From positions 1-64,000 of the forward strand of contig JAZTXK010000078.1 in NCBI GenBank assembly GCA_045636385.1: a stretch of 64,000 nucleotides of DNA, written 5' to 3'. The notes below the pieces were generated by a model. The model saw only the letters and a program-made list of their open reading frames with translations, was not told the origin of the DNA and did not search any database. This DNA is from CAG-390 sp045636385 (lineage in GTDB: Bacteria > Bacillota > Clostridia > Oscillospirales > CAG-272). The position numbers and the translations under genes are program-made. Shown one piece after another: positions 43,590 to 53,006 of the stretch. The stretch's first letter is position 1; every line of letters begins with the position of its first letter.

Positions 43590-45515
43590 ATGAAATTACG
43601 TGCCCCTGCATATCCTCTTATAACAATCGACCCTTATTTCAGCGTATGGGCTCCCACAACTAATCCCACGGAGACAGATACCGTTCATTGGACCAACAGA
43701 CCGAATACCATTTCGGTAGTTGCTACCGTTGACGGCAAAGAATTCCGTTTGTTGGGTTCTTACGGTAATGAAAATATTCCTGCGGCGGAATTTATTTCCG
43801 CTGATTGCACTGCGTTTTCCACCACCTATGAATACAACGCAAACGGCGCGAAGATCACGCTCATCTTTACTTCGCCCATCATCCCCGACGATCTTTATTT
43901 GCTTTCGCGCCCCGTCAGCTATCTTGAGGTGATCAAGGAATCCGCAGATGGCAAGCGTCACGATATGTCGATCCGCATAGAGGTTTCGGAAGAGATCTGT
44001 ATGAATCTGCGCGGTGACGATGAAGTTGATCATGAGATCATTGAGCTCGGTAAATATTCGAGCGTTAAAATGGGCAAGCGCGATCAAAAAATTCTTTCCC
44101 GCGACGGTGACGATCTCAGAATCGAATGGGGATATTTCTATCTCACGGGTATCGGTAGCACCTATTGCAGAAAAGATACGGACGGCATGGCTTTTGCGGG
44201 TATTAATGCAGAAATTAAGTCAAGCAGCGTGTTCACTTTTGCTTACGATGATATCGAGAGTATGGTATATTTCGGCAAGCACTTGAAATCTTATTGGAAT
44301 AAAGACGGTGCTAAGATTACTGATGAAATTTTCAAGGCACACGGAGATTACAGAATCGTAAAGAGCAAGTGTGACCGTATTGGAGACAAGCTGTTCTGCG
44401 ATGCAACGAGAGCGGGCGGCGAAAAGTACGCGGAAATTTGCGAGCTTTCCTTCAGACAGGCAATTTCTGCACACAAGCTTGTTCTTGACGAGAATGGCGA
44501 CGTATTGTTCATTTCCAAGGAATGTTATTCAAACGGTTGCGCTGCTACCGTAGACGTAAGCTATCCCTCCATCCCTCTGTTCTTGATCTACAATCCCGAA
44601 CTTGTTAAGGGTATGATGCGTCCTATTTATAAATACGCCGCATCTCCCGAATGGATTTATGATTTCGCTCCCCACGATGCGGGCAGATATCCTTGGGTCA
44701 ACGGTCAGGTTTACGGCGGCAATAGGCTTGAAAAGCAGATGCCTGTTGAAGAGTGCGGAAATATGCTCGTAATGGAAACCACGGTCGCTATTGCTACCAA
44801 GGATGCATCATTTGCGGCTCAGCATATGGACGTTCTCGATCAATGGGTACAATACCTCATTGAAAAAGGAAGAGATCCCGAGAATCAGCTCTGCACTGAC
44901 GACTTTGCAGGTCATCTTGCTCACAACTGCAATCTTTCGCTGAAGGCGATTATGGGTATTGCAGGCTACGGAATACTCAAGGGAATGCTCGGCGACAAGC
45001 GCGCTCGCAGAAAGTACATTTCTATGGCACGCGAAATGGCTCTAGATTGGGCACAAAGAGCATCTAACGGTGACGGAAGCTACCGCCTTGCTTTCGATAA
45101 GCCCGGTACTTTTAGTATGAAATACAACATTGTTTGGGATAAGCTGTTCGGAACGGATATTATGCCCAAAACTGTTATTCAGTCGGAGGTCGCAAGCTAT
45201 CGAAAGCACACGGATCCTTACGGACTTCCCCTTGATAACAGAAAGCCTTACACCAAGAGCGACTGGCTGATCTGGACCGCTACTCTTGCCTCCGACCGTG
45301 AAACCTTTGAAGATATGGTATCTCACCTTTGGGAGGCTTATAATAGAATGGAATCCCGCGTTCCTATGACGGACTGGTATTACACCGTTACGGGCCAACA
45401 TAAAACGTATATCAGCGGTTCTGAGAAGATTGAAAAGAGCTTTAGAAACAGAACTGTCGTCGGAGGTCATTTCATCAAGCTTCTTGAATATAAGCAGATT
45501 ATGAAAATCAAATAA
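43590..45515 (+). CDS. GtaA-like glutaminase-family protein (DUF4965)
   Basis: A 641-residue protein of the DUF5127/DUF4965/DUF1793 architecture named after fungal glutaminase GtaA. Signatures: LRAPAYPLITIDPYFSVWAP, TVHWTNRPNTISV, VSYPSIPLFLIYNPELVKGMM, YPWVNGQVYGG, EECGNMLVMETTVA and LCTDDFAGHLAHNCNLSLKAI. There is no signal peptide. Many relatives look like carbohydrate-active (alpha/alpha)6-barrel enzymes, so glutaminase activity is not certain. ATG at 43590 with AAAGGAG upstream, 23 bases after polA. Confidence 0.8.
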   Translation: MKLRAPAYPLITIDPYFSVWAPTTNPTETDTVHWTNRPNTISVVATVDGKEFRLLGSYGNENIPAAEFISADCTAFSTTYEYNANGAKITLIFTSPIIPDDLYLLSRPVSYLEVIKESADGKRHDMSIRIEVSEEICMNLRGDDEVDHEIIELGKYSSVKMGKRDQKILSRDGDDLRIEWGYFYLTGIGSTYCRKDTDGMAFAGINAEIKSSSVFTFAYDDIESMVYFGKHLKSYWNKDGAKITDEIFKAHGDYRIVKSKCDRIGDKLFCDATRAGGEKYAEICELSFRQAISAHKLVLDENGDVLFISKECYSNGCAATVDVSYPSIPLFLIYNPELVKGMMRPIYKYAASPEWIYDFAPHDAGRYPWVNGQVYGGNRLEKQMPVEECGNMLVMETTVAIATKDASFAAQHMDVLDQWVQYLIEKGRDPENQLCTDDFAGHLAHNCNLSLKAIMGIAGYGILKGMLGDKRARRKYISMAREMALDWAQRASNGDGSYRLAFDKPGTFSMKYNIVWDKLFGTDIMPKTVIQSEVASYRKHTDPYGLPLDNRKPYTKSDWLIWTATLASDRETFEDMVSHLWEAYNRMESRVPMTDWYYTVTGQHKTYISGSEKIEKSFRNRTVVGGHFIKLLEYKQIMKIK

Positions 45516-45533
45516 TACAGAATTGAGATTAAA

Positions 45534-46859
45534 ATGATTACGGAAAGAAAAGATATTACCACTATTTGCTCCAATATTACAATCGATCCCCTGAACGGTC
45601 ATCTGAATTTTGCGGGACGCGATACCACGCTTCTTGCAAAAAAGTACGGCACGCCTCTTTATCTTATAGACGAAGAATACATAAGAAATATGTGCCGCAT
45701 TTACAAAGAAGCAATGGAAGAGGCTTTTGATTCACATTCAAAGCCCTTGTTTGCAAGCAAGTCGCTTTGCTTCAAAAAAATCTATCCTATCATCCACTCC
45801 GAGGGTGTGGGCGCAGACGTTGCTTCTATCGGTGAATTGTTTACCGCACTCGAAGCAGGCTTCCTGCCTGACAATATAATGTTCCATGGAAACAATAAGA
45901 CCGATGACGATATAAGATTCGCTATCACGCATAAAGTTGGGTGCTTTGTTTGCGATAACCGAGAGGAGCTTGAGGTTATCGATCGCGTGGCGGGCGAGCA
46001 TAATGTTAAACAGAGAATTATGATCAGAGTTACCCCCGGTATCGACCCTCATACTCACGCAAAGATAAATACGGGCAGAGTCGACAGCAAGTTTGGTGCC
46101 GCTATTGAAACTCATCAGGCGGAGGAGCTTACCTCGTTCGCGCTCAGACTTAAGAATATTGATCTTCTCGGTTTTCATTGTCACATCGGCTCTCAGATAT
46201 TTGATTTTGAGCCTTTTGCTGATGCAGCAAGAATAATGCTCAATTTCATCGCAGATATAAAGAATACCATAGGGTACTCTGCAAGATATCTGAATCTTGG
46301 TGGAGGTATGGGTGTTCGATATATCCCCGAGCATCCTGTTATCGACTATAAAGAAAATATTCTTAAAATCGGCGAGGTTGTAAAATCCGAATGTAAGAAG
46401 CTTGGCATCAAGCAGCCGCATATTTTCATGGAGCCCGGCCGAAGCATCGTTGCCGCTGCGGGAATGACACTTTATACAGTCGGAGCAATCAAAACCATCG
46501 AAGGCTTCAGAAATTACGTTTCGATTGATGGTGGTATGGCTGATAATCCTCGATATACTTTGTATAGCTCTCCCTATTCGGTTGCGCTTGCAAATAAGGC
46601 GGATGATATTGCTGATTTCAAGTGCACCGTTGCAGGCAGATGTTGTGAAAGCGGTGACCTTATCCAGGAAGATGTAATGCTGCCGAGACCCGCTCGCGGT
46701 GATATCCTTGCGGTTGCAACCACAGGAGCGTACAATTACTCTATGGCTTCCAATTACAATCGCCTCACTCGCCCTCCCATCGTCGTTCTTACTAAGGATG
46801 ATGAATACACTGCGGTCGCGCGCGAATCGTTGGCAGACCTTCTGATAAACGATAATTAA
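45534..46859 (+). CDS. lysA: Diaminopimelate decarboxylase
   Basis: A 441-residue PLP-dependent fold-III decarboxylase, the last step of lysine synthesis. The PLP Lys is in LFASKSLCFKKI, the His-containing FHCHIGSQI and the glycine loop NLGGGMGVRY bind the cofactor, EPGRSIVAAAG follows, and the catalytic Cys/Glu region is AGRCCESGDLI. It follows the GtaA-like gene by 18 bases with only a weak ribosome site. No lysine riboswitch fits in this gap. A terminator follows. Confidence 0.95.
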   Translation: MITERKDITTICSNITIDPLNGHLNFAGRDTTLLAKKYGTPLYLIDEEYIRNMCRIYKEAMEEAFDSHSKPLFASKSLCFKKIYPIIHSEGVGADVASIGELFTALEAGFLPDNIMFHGNNKTDDDIRFAITHKVGCFVCDNREELEVIDRVAGEHNVKQRIMIRVTPGIDPHTHAKINTGRVDSKFGAAIETHQAEELTSFALRLKNIDLLGFHCHIGSQIFDFEPFADAARIMLNFIADIKNTIGYSARYLNLGGGMGVRYIPEHPVIDYKENILKIGEVVKSECKKLGIKQPHIFMEPGRSIVAAAGMTLYTVGAIKTIEGFRNYVSIDGGMADNPRYTLYSSPYSVALANKADDIADFKCTVAGRCCESGDLIQEDVMLPRPARGDILAVATTGAYNYSMASNYNRLTRPPIVVLTKDDEYTAVARESLADLLINDN

Positions 46860-46860
46860 A

Positions 46861-46895
46861 ATTAAAGCACCAAGCAAAATGCTTGGTGCTTTAAT
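46861..46895. terminator. Bidirectional terminator
   Basis: A 16-bp perfect stem (ATTAAAGCACCAAGCA and its complement, loop AAA), with T-runs, separates convergent lysA and proC. Confidence 0.92.
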
Positions 46896-46899
46896 TTTA

Positions 46900-47697
46900 T
46901 CATTTTTTCAATTCAAGTGTTCTTTGATATGCCGAGCTTACGGCTTGGATAGCAGCCGCTCTCATACCGCCCTCTTCAAGAGCGCGTACGCCCGCGATGG
47001 TGGTTCCTCCCGGGCTGCAAACCTTGTCCTTAAGAACCGCGGGATGCTCTCCGGAAAGGATCAGCTCTGCAGTACCCTTGATCATTTGCGCGGAGTAGAG
47101 AAGTGCCTTGTCGCGCGGCACACCGCAGGCGACAGCGGCGTCTGCAAGTGCTTCCGCAAAGATTGCGGCAAATGCAGGTCCGCAGCCGGAGACAGCGCTG
47201 GCGGCGTCTATGAGGCTTTCTGCGATCTTGTCAAGCTTTCCTGCAAAAGATAGGATATCAAGAAAGCACTTTTCGATTTCGTCTGTAACCGTTGAATTGC
47301 ACGCATACAGAATCATACCTTCTCCAACGGAGCAAGGTGTGTTTGGCATAATTCTTATTATAGGTCTGTTTATGCCGAGTGTTTTTTCGAAGTATTCAAT
47401 ACAAAGTCCCGCAGCCATTGTAACCACGGTGCAATTGCTGTTATTTATGGTATCCACCAAAGGAGATACGGCAATATCCATCACCTGTGGCTTTATTCCA
47501 AGAAAAACAAAATCCGAATTTTTAATAAGGTCATCAGATTCCAGCGGTACTGCGCCCAATTCTGCTTGAAGCGATTCAATTTTGATTTTGTCAAAATCGC
47601 TAATGGCTACTTGATCTCCTTTGATTGCTTTTGCAGCAGCCCGAGCAAGGGCGCCGCCCATATTGCCGCAACCTATAAATCCTGCTTTATATTGCAT
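46900..47697 (-). CDS. proC: Pyrroline-5-carboxylate reductase
   Basis: A 265-residue P5C reductase. The Rossmann motif is AGFIGCGNMGGALA; the C-terminal family signature is LSGEHPAVLKDKVCSPGGTTIAGVRALEEGG. The second of two adjacent ATGs (47697) has AAGGAG at the better distance. It catalyses the last proline step and is the last gene of the TauE-proB-proA-proC unit, 10 bases after proA. Confidence 0.95.
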   Translation of the reverse strand: MQYKAGFIGCGNMGGALARAAAKAIKGDQVAISDFDKIKIESLQAELGAVPLESDDLIKNSDFVFLGIKPQVMDIAVSPLVDTINNSNCTVVTMAAGLCIEYFEKTLGINRPIIRIMPNTPCSVGEGMILYACNSTVTDEIEKCFLDILSFAGKLDKIAESLIDAASAVSGCGPAFAAIFAEALADAAVACGVPRDKALLYSAQMIKGTAELILSGEHPAVLKDKVCSPGGTTIAGVRALEEGGMRAAAIQAVSSAYQRTLELKK

Positions 47698-47707
47698 CAT
47701 GTACTCC

Positions 47708-48964
47708 TTATCTGATCTGACCGTTTCCACGTATCTTGTATTTATATGAGGTGAGCTCGCAAAGTCCCATAGGGCCTCTTGCGTGAAGCTTTTGAGTGGA
47801 TATTCCGATCTCGCAACCGAGTCCGAATTCACCGCCGTCGGTGAATCGCGTCGAGGCGTTCCAATAAACCGATGTGCTGTCGATCTCATTCAAGAATCTT
47901 TCGGCAGAATCAGCATCTTCGGTAACGATTGCTTCGCTGTGCTGGGTTGAATGCTTGCTGATATGCTTGATCGCGTCCGAAAGCGACTCAACGACCTTTA
48001 CTGCAAGAATGTAATCAAGGAACTCTGTGTCAAAATCTTCGTCCGAAGCAGGAATTCCATCAATTATCTTAGATGCAGGCGTATCTATGCGAAGCTCAAC
48101 CGGATTGAGACCGCGATTGATTCTGTCGTCGCAAAGTAAATTTTTGAGCTTGGGTAGAAATTCTTCCGCTATATCTTTATGCACCAAACAAACTTCAGCG
48201 GCATTACAAACCGACGGGCGTTGCGTCTTTGCGTTTTCGATGATAGCAAGAGCTTTATTGATGTCGGCATCCTTGTCAACGAAAATGTGGCAAATGCCTG
48301 TACCTGTCTTGATACAAGGAACCTTTGCGTTTTCAACGCAAGAGCGAATAAGTCCCGCGCCTCCGCGAGGAATAAGGGCATCGACGTAATCTACCGCAGT
48401 CATTAATTCTGTTGCTGCGGCGCGGCTGTTGTCCTCTAAAATATTAATGCAATCGGGATTACAGAAGGGTTCTATTGCATTTCGTAATGCACTAATGATG
48501 GCTGTGGAGGTTTTATGAGCCTCCTTGCCGCATTTCAGCACACAAGCGTTTCCGCTTTTAAAGCAAAGAGCAGCTGCGTCGGAGGTTACGTTAGGTCTGC
48601 TCTCATAAATAATTCCGATGACTCCAAGAGGAACGCTTACTTTTTCTATTGACAAGCCGTTGGGGAGCAGATTTTGCGAAAGTATATTGCCCACAGGATC
48701 GGGAAGGGAGATAACGTCCCGGATTCCTTTTGCCATACCTTTTATTCTGGATTCTGTCAGTATCAAACGATCTATCATTACGTCAGAAAGCGTGCCTTTG
48801 GCAGCTTCTACGTCGGATGCGTTTGCAGATAAGATAGCGTTTGTAGCAGATTCAAGAGCATCAGCCATAGCGCTAAGGGCGAGATTCTTTGTTTCGGTAG
48901 ATAAAAGCGCTGTCGCTATTGACGCTTCCTTTGCGCGTTTTAATATGTCAAGTGTTGTTGCCAT
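47708..48964 (-). CDS. proA: Gamma-glutamyl phosphate reductase
   Basis: A 418-residue aldehyde-dehydrogenase-fold enzyme. Typical segments: GVIGIIYESRPNVTSDAAALCFKSGN, LIPRGGAGLIR, the catalytic Cys in RPSVCNAAEVCLVH and the C-terminal GPMGLCELTSYKY. The ATG at 48964 with AAAGGAG upstream is preferred over an in-frame start further upstream that would lie inside proB. It uses the product of ProB. Confidence 0.95.
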   Translation of the reverse strand: MATTLDILKRAKEASIATALLSTETKNLALSAMADALESATNAILSANASDVEAAKGTLSDVMIDRLILTESRIKGMAKGIRDVISLPDPVGNILSQNLLPNGLSIEKVSVPLGVIGIIYESRPNVTSDAAALCFKSGNACVLKCGKEAHKTSTAIISALRNAIEPFCNPDCINILEDNSRAAATELMTAVDYVDALIPRGGAGLIRSCVENAKVPCIKTGTGICHIFVDKDADINKALAIIENAKTQRPSVCNAAEVCLVHKDIAEEFLPKLKNLLCDDRINRGLNPVELRIDTPASKIIDGIPASDEDFDTEFLDYILAVKVVESLSDAIKHISKHSTQHSEAIVTEDADSAERFLNEIDSTSVYWNASTRFTDGGEFGLGCEIGISTQKLHARGPMGLCELTSYKYKIRGNGQIR

Positions 48965-48965
48965 T

Positions 48966-49742
48966 TTATGCTCCTTTGTTCGAATAAAAGCGAGTGCAGA
49001 CGGCATTGTGACCGTCGATTATATCGTATAGGATCTTCGGCTCCGAACCGTTAGCGATTATCATATCGCATCCGCCGTTCATACATATCTCTGCCGCTGA
49101 AAGCTTGGTTTTCATACCACCTGTGCCGAGCGTAGATGCGGAGTCGCCCGCAAGTGACAAAATATCCGAATTGATTTCGCGAACCTCATTAATAAGCTTT
49201 GCATCAGGATCTTTGTGAGGATCTGCGGTATATAGACCGTCAATGTCAGATAAAAGGATGAGCAGATCTGCAGAAACGCTTACGCTTACGAGAGCGGACA
49301 ACGTATCGTTATCTCCTACCTTGATCTCTTGCGTAGCAATAGTATCGTTTTCATTGATTATCGGAATAGCCTTCAGCTCGAGAAGCTTGCTTATGGTATT
49401 GATGAAGTTTTGATGACGGTCGGTATGCTGGAAATCGTCACCGGTCAGGAGTATTTGTGCGACTGTATGATGATATTCCGCAAATAACTTATCGTATCTG
49501 TACATGAGCTCACACTGTCCAACGGAGGCCGCGGCTTGCTTTGTGGCTATGTCTTGGGGCTTGGAGGGGAGAGAAAGCTTTGCTGTGCCCATACCGATAG
49601 CTCCGCTTGTTACGATTATAATTTCTTCACCTGAATTTTTAATGTCGCTCAAAATGCGGCATATTTCTTCGGTTCTGCGAATATTAAGCTCTCCTGATTT
49701 ATGAGTAAGGGTGGAGGTTCCGATTTTTACAACTATTCTCAT
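48966..49742 (-). CDS. proB: Glutamate 5-kinase, short form
   Basis: A 258-residue amino-acid-kinase-fold enzyme. MRIVVKIGTSTLTHKSGEL, VTSGAIGMG, NENDTIA and DIDGLYTADP are all present. It ends after the kinase domain and lacks the C-terminal PUA domain (about 100 residues) of the Escherichia coli enzyme; such short forms occur in other bacteria. It is the committed proline-synthesis step, ending 1 base before proA starts. Confidence 0.94.
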   Translation of the reverse strand: MRIVVKIGTSTLTHKSGELNIRRTEEICRILSDIKNSGEEIIIVTSGAIGMGTAKLSLPSKPQDIATKQAAASVGQCELMYRYDKLFAEYHHTVAQILLTGDDFQHTDRHQNFINTISKLLELKAIPIINENDTIATQEIKVGDNDTLSALVSVSVSADLLILLSDIDGLYTADPHKDPDAKLINEVREINSDILSLAGDSASTLGTGGMKTKLSAAEICMNGGCDMIIANGSEPKILYDIIDGHNAVCTRFYSNKGA

Positions 49743-49752
49743 GACAATTACC

Positions 49753-50544
49753 TTAAATAATAGAAATGTATTTGAAAAGATTATATATGCTGATGCCGAC
49801 TATAGTGACCAGCATAAAGCAAAAGAGTGTGTCAACAGCCTTCGATGACAGCTTTTTATTGATTTTTCTGCCAACAAATCCTCCGACAACGCCGGAAACG
49901 ATCATAATTGCGAGGGCTAAAATATCTGTCTCTGGAACGGATGAAGTTGTTAAAGAGAATATCAAGCTTGCTGTCTGTGCAAAAAATATCATATAAAGCG
50001 AATTGAGAGCGGCGGTTTTTGTATTCATCGAGAAGAAGAAATACAAAACGGCGAGATTTATCGGTCCTCCTCCGATTCCGAGGAAGGAAGAAAGGACGCC
50101 CAGAATGAGACCGATCGAGAGGCAAACGAGTGTTGACTTAACGTTTTTAGTAACTATATGTTTCTTATTAAGTACGTATAGGAGCACGCCGAAGGTAAGA
50201 AGAATCATAATGACGCTTTGCGCGGTTCCTACTATTCCGTCGCTTTCCGCCATTCTTTTGATAACGTCAAAAACGAGCTTGCCTGCAACTCCACCGACGG
50301 CAGATCCGATTGCAAGTGGAGTGGTTCTTTTTTTATCTATTTTAGCTTCACCGCTTTTTGAGGAGAGAAGAGAAACGATGCTCATTGCAAGAACGCTGCA
50401 ACCCGAGAGAAAACTTATCTGCGAAACCGACAAATCAACGGTCGCGTCAAAGACGGGTTTTATAATTACGCCACCGCCAATGCCGGATATTGCTCCGAGC
50501 GATGTAGCCAAAAGACATATTAATGAATAGAAGACATACTCCAT
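49753..50544 (-). CDS. TauE/SafE-family sulfite exporter-type permease
   Basis: A 263-residue membrane protein with about eight hydrophobic helices. The TauE/SafE repeats are visible as GAISGIGGGVIIKP (N-half) and GVLSSFLGIGGGPINLAVLYF (C-half). The family exports sulfite, sulfoacetate or other organic anions; the substrate cannot be told. It begins the transcription unit that continues into proB (10-base gap), with its own promoter at 50574-50602. A functional link to proline is not evident. Confidence 0.9.
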   Translation of the reverse strand: MEYVFYSLICLLATSLGAISGIGGGVIIKPVFDATVDLSVSQISFLSGCSVLAMSIVSLLSSKSGEAKIDKKRTTPLAIGSAVGGVAGKLVFDVIKRMAESDGIVGTAQSVIMILLTFGVLLYVLNKKHIVTKNVKSTLVCLSIGLILGVLSSFLGIGGGPINLAVLYFFFSMNTKTAALNSLYMIFFAQTASLIFSLTTSSVPETDILALAIMIVSGVVGGFVGRKINKKLSSKAVDTLFCFMLVTIVGISIYNLFKYISII

Positions 50545-50573
50545 TGTTCACACCTATAAAATATAATGTATAT

Positions 50574-50602
50574 ATTTTACCACATTCTTGGCAATAAATC
50601 AA
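50574..50602 (-). promoter_or_regulatory. Promoter of the TauE-proBAC unit
   Basis: Minus-strand TTGATT and TAAAAT at 17-base spacing, about 30 bases before the TauE start. Confidence 0.75.
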
Positions 50603-50795
50603 TACTCAAAACGTGTTTTGCAAGAAAATATTTTCAACTTGCATCGCTTTGAATATTTATGCATTCTCCACGTATACCACTTGCAGTTTAACAACAAGCT
50701 AAGCACATTTAGTCAATATTGATGCAAAGAACCATCGAATGTATTTAATGAACCACGATTGAAATCTGAAATTCCTCCTATTTTGCTTAAAAGGG
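50603..50795. other. AT-rich divergent intergenic region
   Basis: Together with flanking promoters this makes a gene-free gap of about 315 bases (50545-50859) between divergent genes. I see no conserved ORF, riboswitch or strong hairpin in it. Confidence 0.6.
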
Positions 50796-50824
50796 TTGAC
50801 TTTTTATATTTTTTGTTTTATAAT
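50796..50824 (+). promoter_or_regulatory. Sigma-A promoter for the 50860 gene
   Basis: TTGACT and TATAAT at 17-base spacing, 35 bases before the start. Confidence 0.85.
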
Positions 50825-50859
50825 ATCTATGTCCAACTCAAAAATAGAGGGTGAAATTT

Positions 50860-51444
50860 ATGAAACGCGATTCTCTTATCACTGAAGATTTGATTGTAGA
50901 GGTGCTTGCCTCTGTTTATAATGAACATAGACGTCCGAAATTGGTTCATTACGAGTATGCGGTTGCAAAATTAAAATGCGAAAAGCTTAATCTTGAGCCC
51001 GGTACTTATTCGCACCGTCAGGTTCATACATCTGTATGGCGCTCAATGAGTGAGTTGGTTGAAAAGGGTGTTGTGATTAAAGATGGAATTTTCTATTACG
51101 GTAAAGAGGAGTATGAAGATTATTGCGGTAGAAATGATTTCAGAAAATATATTTTTCCTGCTAATAACGATTTTGAATTAATTTCTGAGAACACTGTGGC
51201 TATAAAGCTTGCTGAGGTTGGCGACCACGATTTAATTAATAGTGCGGTAATTCAAAAGCTTGGTGAAAACAGAGTATATGCTTCATTTGTTTGTGACAAG
51301 GTGTTGGTAATAATATTCTACCGGGAGTCTTGTGATCGTGATTGCTTTCAAGATTTAATTGACGCTATTTCAGAAGCCCATTTGTACCATACATTAAATA
51401 ATGAAATTAATTTAATTCAATATTTACGCAATAGCTCTAAATAA
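50860..51444 (+). CDS. Hypothetical protein with winged-helix-like N-terminus
   Basis: A 194-residue soluble protein. Residues ~8-75 are helical with SHRQVHTSVWRSMSELVEKG then VVIKDGIFYYGKEEY, a pattern like a helix-turn-helix followed by a wing. The remainder alternates strands and helices and matches nothing I know. The ATG at 50860 has AGAGGGTG upstream; an in-frame GTG at 50851 would overlap that site. Single gene with strong promoter and terminator. Confidence 0.7.
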   Translation: MKRDSLITEDLIVEVLASVYNEHRRPKLVHYEYAVAKLKCEKLNLEPGTYSHRQVHTSVWRSMSELVEKGVVIKDGIFYYGKEEYEDYCGRNDFRKYIFPANNDFELISENTVAIKLAEVGDHDLINSAVIQKLGENRVYASFVCDKVLVIIFYRESCDRDCFQDLIDAISEAHLYHTLNNEINLIQYLRNSSK

Positions 51445-51510
51445 ACTTTAATTTTTATGAACCATATATAATTACGTATAAAGAGCTCGCTTTACTTCTT
51501 CTTTTTAAAA

Positions 51511-51548
51511 AAACAAAGCCTATCTCGCACTCGAGATAGGCTTTGTTT
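51511..51548. terminator. Bidirectional terminator
   Basis: A 17-bp perfect stem (AAACAAAGCCTATCTCG and its complement, 4-base loop) lies between convergent genes. Confidence 0.92.
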
Positions 51549-51578
51549 CAGCTCAAATAGATGATGTTGAGGGGAATG

Positions 51579-53006
51579 TTATTCAAACGCTACGTAATAA
51601 CTGTTCAGATCGCATCTTATTGAGTAATCATATGAATCAGCCGCGGAGGATAAGCTGCTGTTATATTCGCCGTAAAACATTAGTCCCGAGGCGGTATAAA
51701 TAGCAAGCTCAAAGCCGCACAAGCCATTGCTGTTATGATTTTCATCGGTAAGTTTTTCAACGATTGCAAGTCTCTCTCCGTCAAATGCCATAGTTGTTGC
51801 ATAACCCGTAAATCTAACGTTACGATCGAATTGCAGATTGCGAGTAACCGAAAATGCAAGATTGCACAAACCGGAATCTGTTTTTTCGATAACTGCTATG
51901 TTGTCTAAATCTCGTATTGCGATAAATTTCTCAAATTCATAAAACGAATACTCTTCAAATTCACCTATGAGGATTTTTTGTAACTGAGTCATCGTATTTA
52001 AGTCAATTACGGTAAGGTAAGTTGAAGCGTCCTCTAAGGTGAATACCATAAGCTTGCTATGATCTTGACTTAAAACCATGTAGATTACTTCCTGGTGCTG
52101 CTCAAGAGGATATATTGTTGTAAGCGAGTTTGGATCAATACCCGTCTCATAGTCTGCGCCGTAGTGTGATTTGTTTCCTTTGATGTCGCTTGAATTCTGA
52201 ACGCTTTTGTAATTAATTGAATAAATACCGTATCCACCCGGGATCAAGTCTGTGTTAACGTAAAGCTCTTCGCCTTCCTCTTCTGCTGTGTATTTATTTC
52301 GGAAAGCAAAATATACCGTATCGTCTGAATATGCATTAATTGCATTAAAGTAGAACGACAATGCCATTCCGCCGATGCTGACGCTATTGTTCCCTTTGGC
52401 GATAGAGATCTCGAAAGCGGGAAGGTCTTCGGGAACAGGGATTTTGAAATAATCATTGAATCTATTCCAAACTTCTCGTGCGTTTTTGGAATAAAGCGTT
52501 TCATAGTCATTTCCCGACCACAGAACTCCCGGGAGGTCGATATTTACTCTGACGGGATAATAATCATAATAATCCTGAAGCCTGATAACCTTTGAACCGG
52601 TTCCACCCGGCGGGATAGAATCGTATAGCTCGCGGTATGCTTTTTGCAATCCCTTGGATTCCTCAGCGGGCTTCGATAATTCAAATCCGTATTTGAGATA
52701 CGCATCAAGCGTTATTCCCGTTTTCTTTATCTCGGGCGTTTCGTAGTGTTCGGAATAATAGAAGGAATATTCAGTTGAAGTCTTTGGATTTTCCAAAATC
52801 GTATAGAATGTATCCCAAAACAGGTGGTCGTCATAATCCGCTCGAGCGAGAACCTTAACTCCCTCTGCGTACTTTTTGTCGCCGTAAATTATATTTTCTT
52901 CAATTATAACGTTTGCCTTTTCTTGGCTAACCGAGTACGTTATAACAATGAATAACGATGCAGACAGAATTGTCAGCAAGAGAACAAAAGCAATTATCTT
53001 CTTCAT
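51579..53006 (-). CDS. Exported or membrane-anchored protein of the ytr-like operon
   Basis: A 475-residue protein with an N-terminal signal/anchor (KKIIAFVLLLTILSASLFIVI) and a long extracytoplasmic part. The last ~170 residues look like repeated beta-blades (DHSKLMVFTLEDASTYLTVI, EKFIAIRDLDNIAVIEKTD), perhaps an incomplete propeller. It is the last gene of the GntR-ABC operon, overlapping the ATPase gene by 4 bases, so it probably works with the transporter. GGGGAGG precedes the start. No family recognised. Confidence 0.75.
   Translation of the reverse strand: MKKIIAFVLLLTILSASLFIVITYSVSQEKANVIIEENIIYGDKKYAEGVKVLARADYDDHLFWDTFYTILENPKTSTEYSFYYSEHYETPEIKKTGITLDAYLKYGFELSKPAEESKGLQKAYRELYDSIPPGGTGSKVIRLQDYYDYYPVRVNIDLPGVLWSGNDYETLYSKNAREVWNRFNDYFKIPVPEDLPAFEISIAKGNNSVSIGGMALSFYFNAINAYSDDTVYFAFRNKYTAEEEGEELYVNTDLIPGGYGIYSINYKSVQNSSDIKGNKSHYGADYETGIDPNSLTTIYPLEQHQEVIYMVLSQDHSKLMVFTLEDASTYLTVIDLNTMTQLQKILIGEFEEYSFYEFEKFIAIRDLDNIAVIEKTDSGLCNLAFSVTRNLQFDRNVRFTGYATTMAFDGERLAIVEKLTDENHNSNGLCGFELAIYTASGLMFYGEYNSSLSSAADSYDYSIRCDLNSYYVAFE

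Noticed and set aside
45738..46877. 379-residue minus-strand ORF opposite lysA
   Set aside because: lysA carries complete catalytic motifs on the other strand; the ORF has no recognisable motif or start signal.
35215..46895. Repeat family based on the shared CCAAGCAAAATGCTTGG at 35219 and 46870
   Set aside because: Both are simple terminator hairpins of different flanking sequence; the shared core is probably chance plus structural preference.
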